DNA of 64,000 bases from Lumbricus rubellus (lineage: Eukaryota; Annelida; Clitellata; Crassiclitellata; Lumbricidae). Position numbers and translations under genes: made by a program. Shown here in pieces: positions 56,483-64,000 of this stretch. Positions within the stretch are counted from its first letter, which is position 1. The number at the start of each line of letters is the position of its first letter. The stretch lies in assembly GCA_945859605.1 (NCBI GenBank), contig OX243816.1:648540-712539 (forward strand), written 5' to 3'. The notes under the pieces were generated by a model that saw only the letters and a program-made list of their open reading frames with translations, made no database searches and was not told where the DNA came from.

Positions 56483-57082
56483 CAGATGGATAATCTTAGT
56501 TTCCCACAGAAACGAGCAGAGACTGACCACGATGCAGTCGGTGTTGTCATTATTGAATCCATGATTTTGATTTTTCAGGGTCTTGAGATTATCCCTGTTC
56601 CCATTCCCATCACCTTCTCCATCTCCTTCCCCTTTTCCACTTCGAAAGGAAATGACAATTCGACGTTGACAATCTTTCATCCAACAAATAATATTCCGAT
56701 CACAGCGATTCTTTTTTGTCCTTGATGCGATGAAAAATCATTGGACCAAAAGATTTCTTTTTCTTTGCGGCGATTTCTCTTTCTTCCATATTTTCTAGGT
56801 CAACTATGGATGTCTCCCATGCAGTTGTTTAAAAAGTCGGTCGTTTATGGCGCGCTACAATGATTTCCCACCGTTTAATGGATGACGCACTATTTTCAAC
56901 TGCGCACGTATACACTGCAGTCAACCGCAGCAGCGATCAACTCCTACGCGTCACTTAAATCGTGCGCTAGATAAATTGTGTGTCTGCATAGAACACGACT
57001 AAGCACTCTGGTCTTCAGCAGCTCATAAATTCTCATCTCTTTCGAATCGAATTGAATCGATGATTATTCGTCAGATCTGCAG

Positions 57083-57138
57083 CACCGATCTGCTTTGCTA
57101 AGCATCGACAAAGAGAGAATCGAGGTCAACATGAAAAG
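57083..57138 (+). CDS. Candidate short exon of unknown gene
   Basis: A 56-bp segment between GTCAGATCTGCAG and AAAAG|GTTAAT is open from phase 0 to phase 2 and encodes S-A-L-L-S-I-D-K-E-R-I-E-V-N-M-K-R, an amphipathic charged stretch. Phase 0 at its start agrees with the end of the candidate exon at 48341-48477. Joining it to the next AG (58112) would stop soon after, so the transcript structure is unresolved. Confidence 0.3.
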
Positions 57139-57404
57139 GTTAATGACCTGTGAAGCGAAGTTAATTGCTCTGAATGCAAGGATCTTTGTTCTCTTGCTCT
57201 CTCCATTTAATAATTCTTCGTCCATGTTTCTCTCTCGTTGGCCTCAGATACAACACAGACTCATAAATGATCAAATCTCACATCGAATCCAATAATCGTT
57301 AACAGCCGAATAGATGTCATGTTGTGCAGCAGGCCAAGAAAATTGACATCTTGCACGCATGCCTGTATAATTTATATATAATATTATACGCATATGTATA
57401 TGTA

Positions 57405-57485
57405 TATATATATATATGTGTGTGTGTTTATGAACATATATATATATATATATTAATATATATGCGTGTATATATATATATATGT
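57405..57485. repeat. TA-rich dinucleotide array
   Basis: TATATA/TATGTG runs. Confidence 0.9.
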
Positions 57486-57612
57486 TGTGACGGTTGATTG
57501 TCGCAGCCATGATGATGATGTTGTCATGGCAATATTTATTTGTCGTTACCAAGGAGACGTCTGTCTATGTTGCGTGTAGTGAGTGAAGCGGAGGAGGAGG
57601 AGGTTTCGACAG

Positions 57613-57700
57613 AACAATGTAACAATATAACAATGTAACAATGGAACAATGTAACAATGTAACAATGGAACAATGTAACAATGGAACAATGGAACAATGG
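57613..57700. repeat. 8-bp AACAATG(T/G) tandem repeat
   Basis: About 11 units alternating AACAATGT and GAACAATG. Confidence 0.93.
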
Positions 57701-57785
57701 ATGTAGACTTCTAACAACAGATGAGACTTTTGCAGCGAAAAGACTTCTTCCAACAAACACCCAAATCCGAACAAGTGAGTCTATG

Positions 57786-57956
57786 GACAAACAGACAGAC
57801 AGACGGACGGACGAACGGACAGACAAGCAGACAGACAAGCAGACAGACAGACAGGCAAGCAGACAGACAAGCAGACAGACAGGCAGGCAGACAGACAGAC
57901 AGACAGGCAGGCAGACAGACAAACAGGCAGACAGACAGGCAGGCAGACAGACAGGA
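57786..57956. repeat. (GACA)n / CAGG microsatellite
   Basis: About 42 tetranucleotide units, GACA with GGCA and AGCA variants. Confidence 0.95.
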
Positions 57957-58144
57957 ACACAAACAGAAAAAGCATAGATAGACATTGAGCGACTCTACCG
58001 TAATATTCATGATTGAAGTATATATATATATAGGCCTATATATATTATACACGTGTTACAAATATATAATATTATTAAATTGATAAAACCTGTTTTTTAA
58101 ATCTTATTGCTGCAGAAGCGAAGACCTTTCCGAACTGACGAAAG

Positions 58145-58384
58145 ATGGTGGCAGCGGATGATACTGCTGGGGGCGGTGGAGACGCCCCATCCCCATCCAC
58201 CCCGGCATCCTCCCCATCTCCATCTTCCCTGTCGCCGTCAGTTGCTGCAGCCGAACCTGTGAAGGATGAGAAGAAGAAGACGAAGGAGGAGAGGAAGAGT
58301 TGGTGGAAATGGTGGAATAAGGGAAAAGAAAAGACAAGGACGATAAAGACGATCGCTCAAAGGATCAACGAAACTGTTGAACAT
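58145..58384 (+). CDS. SNAP-25-like exon with start codon
   Basis: Starts at ATG 58145 and ends at CAT|GTGAAT in phase 0. A second, stronger-looking acceptor (GTCAGTTGCTGCAG, ending 58249) lies inside it, so an alternative shorter exon is possible. Confidence 0.5.
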
Positions 58385-60870
58385 GTGAATTCAATAAATC
58401 AATCAATTTTCAATCTCATTCTATACACAATTAAATATCCGTCTGTTTGTCAAAATAATGGAAGAGAGAAAAGCACTTGCGAAATAATTGACACCTTGTT
58501 TTTTTAAAAGCCATTACCTGTTGGTCTTTAGCAAAAGTTCTTCACTCTAAAGAGTTAATAATGATACTAATGATACAAAGAGTGAAACTGAGAAATTTGC
58601 ATTTCGAAACCTCTATGAAAACCTAGGTTCTTAATTTCTTGTTTGACATTTTCAAATTTCTGCCAAAAATTTTAACCATGACCGTTGTGTTTTGCCCCTC
58701 CTGTAAATATTTCTACGGGAGGGGGTTAATGTGTCCATCCATCTATCTATCCATCTATGCATCCATCCATCCATCCTTTAAATCAAATCAAATCAATAAA
58801 TTCCTTATTCTTCATATAATTCATGTTCTTTCTTTCAGCAAAAAATGAGAATATTTTTGTCTTTTCACGTTGCAGTCCTTGGCAGCTTCGAAACAAATTC
58901 TGGATTTATGTCATGAGGTAAAAACAAAACTGATTTTTAACACATGATAATTATAGCAGTTGAATTAGTTGCATAATTTGTAACAACAATGCAGGGGCGC
59001 AACCAGAAAATTTTCCTGTGGGGTGCTCAGATGGTGCGAACAGGCCCGGATTAACCACGGTGCTGATTGTGCTGCAGCACAGGGCCCCGAGTTTTGGTGG
59101 GGCCCCCAAATTGTAAAATTACAAAATAAATAAACTGAGGATTCCGGAAAGAAACAGTGCAAAGTGCAATGCATTATGCATAACAAATTAGCAATAATAG
59201 TCATGAAAAAAATATATAACCAAATAATGTTAGGTAGGCCTATATGATGACGTCACTTTGATGTATCCCTCTCAAACTGTACGAGTCACTGATAACTTTT
59301 GTGGAGGAAATGCGAGGGACTTTCGATGATAAAGAGAAGAAAACCCAGGGTTACGTGGACAATCACCAAAATAAGGAAGCCGAACCATGGGCGGTGGGCG
59401 GAGTTTATCAGGGGCTAAGGGGGTGGGGGGTCGTAACCATGAAAAGTCATATTTTTTACCATGAAGATGGTATCTTTTCCCGGGCTTAGCTCCCCCAGAC
59501 GGCCCAGACTCAAAAATAGATGAGGAAAAATGGATTTTTTCACGAACCGAAGCTTCAATCTCATGACTAAAAAAAGTTGTCAATTTTTTGGCGGAGAAAA
59601 CAGTATGGTTTTTATAAGATTTCGACCTCAGGACTAAAAAAAGGTCAAAAACTTTTTTGGCGGAAAAATTGCATGGTTTTATGAGATTTCGACCTGATGA
59701 CTAAAAAAAAGGTTTATCAATTTTTTGTGCCGAGGATACAAAAATTTCGTCGCCACTCGCTCTGGACTAAGTCTTTGCCCCAACCTAAGCCCAAGTTGTT
59801 AGCCCCTCCCCCCTCCCCCCCAAAAACCGAAACCAAACTCCGTTCATGAATCATGATGTCAGTGCGTGACAATTGTCCTATCTACTTCTTATGATATGTG
59901 CGGTAAAGTATAACAAATTATGCTTCGGGTTATTGTATGTCTGCCTGGCTTCTTAAAATTGTAAGGGGCCCCGTCATTCGATCAGCACAGGGCCCCCAGA
60001 ACTGTAGATCCGGGCCTAGGTGCGAAGTAGCGAGTTCCAAAGGAACTTGCTTGATTGTGTAATCTTAAAGACCGAATGACCCCTACCCCCCCCCCCCCCC
60101 CCCACGCACCAAAAAACTCATCGGATTTGGAAAAATTGCGTGGGTCACCTTTTTAGCCTGGGGGGTGCTCAAGCACCCCCCAGCACCCCCCTAGTTGCGC
60201 CACTGCAACAATGACAATAACATTACAAATAATGCTACTACTTTTCCACCACTGTGAAACAGGGGTGGAGACTTGGACAGAGACATGCGGGGGACGAACG
60301 AGGAAAGACGCGAGATTTTTGGCGGACGAATGGCTGAGTCGCTGACGAAATTTTCCATCTTTTTGCCAATCAAAATTTCGACGACATTTTTTTAGTCATT
60401 CGACCGAAATCTTCAGGAAAACCCATTTTCTCTGTACCAGCGTGTTCAAAAAGTGTCCATGTCCTGACTGACACTTAACGATTGGGGGGGGGGGAGGACA
60501 AATGCATGGACCGTCCCCACCACATTCAGTGAGGGGACCGTCCCCTTTGTACCCCCTAATCTTCGCCCATGCTACTAAGTAAAGTAAGTAGTAAGCAGCC
60601 AATTATTACAATAGTAAGCTTACTGTTGGCATAGATACTGCCAGTATTACTGCTAGTCTGCTACTACTGCTATTTATTGCTACTATACTTCTTCTACTGC
60701 AGCAAAAGCAACGACAACAACAACTACCACTACCACTGCTACCACTCCTGCTAATAACAATTATAGTAGTTATCATCATAATAATAATATTAATGATTTT
60801 TGTCTGTTGAATGTTTTGCAGATGAACCACATGGGTATAGAACTGAACAAAGCCCTAGAAGTACATCTAG
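58145..60870 (+). CDS. SNAP-25-family (Qbc-SNARE) gene, 5' part; continues past window
   Basis: Exons 58145-58384 (80 codons), 58876-58917 (42 bp, phase 0-0) and 60822-60870 (49 bp, ending phase 1). An in-frame TGA precedes the ATG by two codons, fixing the start. Residues 1-38 are Ala/Pro/Ser-rich, 39-60 are Lys/Glu-rich with S-W-W-K-W-W, and about 62-110 form an amphipathic helix: R-I-N-E-T-V-E-H | S-L-A-A-S-K-Q-I-L-D-L-C-H-E | M-N-H-M-G-I-E-L-N-K-A-L. The L-x-L-x-x-E and G-I spacing and both intron positions fit the first SNARE helix of SNAP-25/23, where a 14-codon exon and a ~17-codon exon are found. These proteins act in membrane fusion at the target membrane. The ~75-residue N-terminal extension is not typical of SNAP-25. 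A TAG follows the third exon if it is not spliced. Confidence 0.55.
58876..58917 (+). CDS. SNAP-25-like 42-bp microexon
   Basis: TTTTCACGTTGCAG before and GAG|GTAAAA after are both close to consensus. It encodes S-L-A-A-S-K-Q-I-L-D-L-C-H-E, one SNARE-helix quarter. Confidence 0.68.
58992..60205. mobile_element. Outer hAT-type element of a nested pair
   Basis: Ends CAGGGGCGCAACCAG and CTAGTTGCGCCACTG are flanked by CAACAATG (58984-58991 and 60206-60213). Subterminal GGGGTGCTC occurs near both ends in opposite orientation. Most of its length is the inner element. It lies in an intron of the SNAP-25-like gene. Confidence 0.9.
59041..60018. mobile_element. Inner hAT-type element
   Basis: Ends CAGGCCCGGATTAACC and TAGATCCGGGCCTA are flanked by GGTGCGAA (59033-59040 and 60019-60026). 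The subterminal words GCAGCACAGGGCCCC and TCAGCACAGGGCCCC occur at the two sides in the same orientation. The middle repeats the segment TTTCGACCT(C/G)A..GACTAAAAAAAGGT about three times (59560-59715). Confidence 0.9.
60206..60821. other. Intron sequence with a G/C-homopolymer block
   Basis: 60484-60494 is a run of eleven G; GGGGACCGTCCCC near 60530 is a dyad. About 60235-60580 resembles the border of a further DNA element but ends could not be paired. Confidence 0.35.
60822..60870 (+). CDS. SNAP-25-like 49-bp exon
   Basis: Acceptor TTGAATGTTTTGCAG and donor TCTAG|GTTAGA. Encodes M-N-H-M-G-I-E-L-N-K-A-L-E-V-H-L plus one base. If unspliced, translation would stop at TAG 60873-60875. Confidence 0.55.
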
Positions 60871-60943
60871 GTTAGACACACACGCAACACACACACACGC
60901 ACACGCACGCACATGCGCATACAATTTCATGTTTAAATAGGTT

Positions 60944-61658
60944 CAGTGGCGTAGCTACCATGTGTGCAATGTGTGCAAAGCACACGGGCCCACGACCTCC
61001 AGGGGCCCACAGAGATTGCTAAATAATTTTTTTTATTAATCGGACCTAACTAATTAATTTTAGTAATTATATAGTAAATCGCATTATTTTGTGACAAATG
61101 TAGTTTTAGGCGTAGGCTATACTTATTGCAAATCATGGACGGTGGAGTGGGGGACCTGAATTGAAAGATGATTAACAATATCTGCAGAACAAAATGCTAG
61201 AAATAAACTCTATGATTCCATGACATTGTACTATAAGGCCTACTAATAATAAGTGGATAAGTATAATAATTATGCTAATTAAGTGATAGATTTCAAATTC
61301 GACGAAGCTATAGCACTTTAGTTTATCTGTCTCATTCGTGCTGCATTCATGTTTATTCGGTGAGGTCTAATAGCAAAATGTCATTGATTAGTTTTATTGA
61401 TCTTGATTGCATGCATGCAGAGTAAGAATTGCGGAGGGTTGTGGGTTTAACCCCCAGTCTTTCTTTGGACGCCATAGTAAAGTCCTCATCGTACGCCCAA
61501 CTCCACATAAGTCGACGTCTGACGTGTTATTTTTCTACAATTTTTTCTACAATTCTCATGCTGATTGCATGAACACAAAATACCGGCCTAACAAGGTCAA
61601 TCAGGGGCCCATGTGGAACTTCTGCACACGAGCCCATGAAAAGCTAGCTACGCCACTG
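60944..61658. mobile_element. hAT-type element
   Basis: Ends CAGTGGCGTAGCTACC and GCTAGCTACGCCACTG, flanked by AATAGGTT (60936-60943 and 61659-61666). Subterminal GGGCCCA words lie at both sides. No ORF. Confidence 0.93.
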
Positions 61659-61681
61659 AATAGGTTTAATGAAGAACTTTA

Positions 61682-62059
61682 GGTACTTGTTTTTTAATTC
61701 ACCCCCAATAGTCATTGGTGGCCAGAAGAGCGTTGATTCTTGCTTGTTAGACGACCACTAAAATTTATAAATTCGATTTAAAATATTCCCTAACGAAATA
61801 GAAGCGGGATTTATCGCGTGAGGGTCGGTTAGGGCTCAGGTTAGGCGTCGTGAGGGTCGGTTAGGGTTAGTTTTAGGGTTAGTGCAGTCATTCTGCTGAA
61901 ATTGAAGCTGGATTGATGAAAATGTTCTTGCCTAACTGGAGCTGGATTTACGAAAAATTATTGTTCTCTAAATAGGAGTTGGATAGCAACTATATATTAA
62001 TTTTTATAGGATGCAACCAGGAAACAAAGCTGTTGGGGGTGAATTAAAAAACATGTACC
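61682..62059. mobile_element. Non-autonomous DNA transposon, 8-bp TSD, shared core A
   Basis: Ends GGTACTTGTTTTTTAATTC and GAATTAAAAAACATGTACC, flanked by GAACTTTA (61674-61681 and 62060-62067). Positions about 61818-61921 match the interior of the element at 2618-2935 almost base for base, although the terminal repeats differ after GGTA. It starts 15 bp from the end of the neighbouring hAT duplication. Confidence 0.9.
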
Positions 62060-62195
62060 GAACTTTATACTAATACTTGTATATATAGTGCTGTGAATAC
62101 TATTATGGTCCTTTAAATGATAGAGCTGCAACAACGACTACCACTGCTATTACAACAACTAATACCACTATTGAGCCAACTACTACTAACATTAC

Positions 62196-62252
62196 CAGGC
62201 GCGGATTCAGAGGGGGGCGGAGCCGGCGTACGCCCCCCCTAAACCTCAGCAA
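62196..62252. mobile_element. Solo end of a GC-rich DNA element (possible)
   Basis: AGGCGCGGATTCAGAGGGGGGCGG followed by GTACGCCCCCCCT looks like one terminus of a hAT-like element. I cannot find a matching second end. Confidence 0.3.
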
Positions 62253-62288
62253 ATGTTCTCAAACTAAACTGACCTAAAACTAATATAA

Positions 62289-62375
62289 TTGCAATTTGGG
62301 AATAGGATCTTTGAAGTAGCTGGACCGGCAGAATGGAGCTCTCTTACCTACTTACCTGAGTTGCTAGCAGACGTT
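62289..62375 (+). pseudogene. LINE ORF2 C-terminal scrap
   Basis: F-E-V-A-G-P-A-E-W-S-S-L-T resembles the Y-x-G-P-x-x-W-N-S-L-P motif near the end of L2/CR1-type ORF2. It is too short for a firm call. Confidence 0.35.
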
Positions 62376-62649
62376 GCCCACGTGACCAATGACTTTTGCC
62401 GTTACGTCATTCACAAAGTTCATGTATCATGTACAGACAAAATTTACGTAAATAGAAATTGGTCAATTAAAAAATATGTCGAGTGGTCCGCCGTCAAAAC
62501 AAGCAGTTTTATCATTTGCGAATAAGCCGACTGCCGTTGGTAAGACATAAGCCTATCTTAGGCCTAAATCTCAAAAGATGGCATATGATTATCATTATAA
62601 TTTTGAAATTCGTCGTACTGATTATAGTCGCCGAAAGCGTTCAGCTGCC

Positions 62650-63900
62650 CATGGGCGCCCGCAGCATAGGTCAAGGGGGTCGCGTGACCCCCCCCCTGGA
62701 AAGCATGACAAAATATTAGCAATAGCACTTTCTGGGCAAATGTTAGTGGTTAGGCTAAACGGGACGGCTTGCCCAACAGTCATTGTGTTCTTTTACTTCA
62801 CCACCTTTTGGAGTAGGCTATAATTATCTTGTGGTTATCTCTACATATTGGGTACTACTTTAACCCGTTACTCAGTCATAATTGTGTATATTATTGTATA
62901 GTAGGCTTGCATAGAGTCAGACGTCAGAGGAACAGTCTTTAAACCACTCAGGTCATCAGGGTACGGTAATCAGATATGCCGACTATAGCTAGCCGTAGAC
63001 TCGTAGAGGTTTCCGTCAAACCAGTTTGTAAGATTGATGGCACCCTAATTGTCTTCCTGTGATGAAGGTAAATGGTCAATCTGACAGTCTAATGCAGCCT
63101 GGCATCTTGTACCCATGTGCTCTCCTTTTTAAGAATGCACAAGGAAGATGTCTCTCATCAAACTCCCCCCCCCCCGCACACATTCTCATAGGACACAAGA
63201 GTTTACAGTAGGCCCTATATCAAATTTCAGCTGTGGACTTGTGGTAGGCTATGCATTTACAGGGCTGTTCAGCCTCTTTTGAATAATTATTGGTGATTCG
63301 GCTTGTGGATAAAGCTGTCACGACATTATACCGGTAGCCTATATGTATAGTGTTGATGTTATTATCAAAAATACAGTTACCCTAAGCTTGTGGAGGTAAG
63401 CTCATTCACTGTTCATAAATCTTGCTCTACTGCAGTCAAAGTTTTAGTTTTTTATACTTTATTTACCTGGTAAAACTCTGGCTGAAAGGTTTGATTTCTT
63501 CTCGAAATGTCTAAGCACGCCTGCAGGTGATTTGGCGGGAAAAGCTTTAGCTTTGTCAAATCAATATTGAGCAGACCTTAATGGTCAGGATCTCATAACA
63601 GAAATGGAAGTTTTGCCCTTTGTATATAAGGTAAATTATGGATGTGCCCATTGAATCTGCATAACTTTTTAACATAGTAAAATTTAAATCCGAGTAATTT
63701 ATAAATGTCTGCCAGCTTACAATAGGCCAACTGTAGCAATTCAATCAGAAGTAACCTCTGCAATAAGATTGAGACAATGTATAGATAATGTATAGTTGTG
63801 TGAGTTGCTTGGTTTTAATGGCATTATTTTGTATCGTAACTCCTCTGGCCACGATCGAGTCGACTGACCCCCCCTGCAAAAAATCCTGCGGGCGCCCATG
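62650..63900. mobile_element. 8-bp-TSD DNA element, CATGGGCGCCCGCAG ends
   Basis: Ends CATGGGCGCCCGCAGCAT and ATCCTGCGGGCGCCCATG, flanked by CAGCTGCC (62642-62649 and 63901-63908). Next to each end are C or G runs (GACCCCCCCC, GACCCCCCC). The first ten bases are themselves almost palindromic. No transposase frame; the 67-residue frame at its right edge crosses the boundary and is not a gene. Confidence 0.9.
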
Positions 63901-64000
63901 CAGCTGCCGATATTATGGACAAAAGCAAATCAAGGATATAGAACTGCAATTTCAGCAGGTCGAGTCATGGGAGCTCTTCAGCAAAAATTAAATGTATCAA

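Larger units (their letters stand above)
54738..57082. other. No supported gene
   Basis: Contains CTG/CAG triplets near 55243, 55290 and 55330, and the arrays listed separately. Frames are low-complexity. Confidence 0.45.

Noticed and set aside
63788..63991. 67-residue frame with a signal-peptide-like start and Cys cluster
   Set aside because: It crosses the right end and target duplication of the element at 62650-63900, so it is a chance fusion of element and flank.

Overview
This is a eukaryotic, metazoan-type window: small exons with GT..AG boundaries separated by kilobase introns, a very high load of microsatellites and minisatellites, and abundant LINE, SINE, Helitron, hAT-like and LTR elements. 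The palindromic word TAGGCCTA recurs throughout. One element is a Ty3/gypsy-type retrotransposon with integrase placed before reverse transcriptase (Gmr1-like), an order described from deuterostomes. I therefore favour a marine deuterostome invertebrate such as an echinoderm, but this is inference and other marine invertebrates are not excluded.

Host genes. Positions 2202-36870 hold three same-strand paralogues that I assemble as CD164/endolyn-like sialomucins (2202-5097, 12446-14679, 23451-36870). Each has a signal-peptide exon, a Thr/Ser-rich mucin exon or exons, and a last exon with a conserved F-D-x-x-S-F-x-G-G-I transmembrane segment and a C-terminal YxxPhi sorting motif. All splice junctions are phase 1. 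At 41166-42281 (minus) lies an intronless class A GPCR resembling FMRFamide-receptor-type peptide receptors. From 58145 to the right edge, three exons (240, 42 and 49 bp) look like the start of a SNAP-25-family (Qbc-SNARE) gene that runs out of the window. Two further candidate exons (48341-48477, 57083-57138) belong to no gene I can name.

Mobile DNA. The last intron of the third mucin gene carries a complete LTR retrotransposon (28157-36144, 520-bp LTRs that read the same, GAAAT target duplication). Its single gag-pol frame has protease, an integrase remnant lacking its catalytic core, RT and RNase H, and a 1.6-kb terminal-inverted-repeat DNA transposon splits RT from RNase H. A 1.9-kb foldback element (42701-44577) sits inside an L2/CR1-like LINE tail. 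At least ten short elements have 8-bp target duplications; five of them are packed or nested between 58992 and 63900. Two Helitron-type elements, a TA-flanked element, a TTAA-flanked 71-bp mini-element, two tRNA-derived SINE copies of one family, one SINE of a second family and several LINE tails fill most of the rest.

Large stretches (about 6.2-10.7 kb, 14.7-17.2 kb, 21.3-23.4 kb, 45.2-48.3 kb, 54.7-57.1 kb) show no gene that I can support. Coordinates of splice sites and element ends were read by eye; protein family calls rest on motif recognition without database search.
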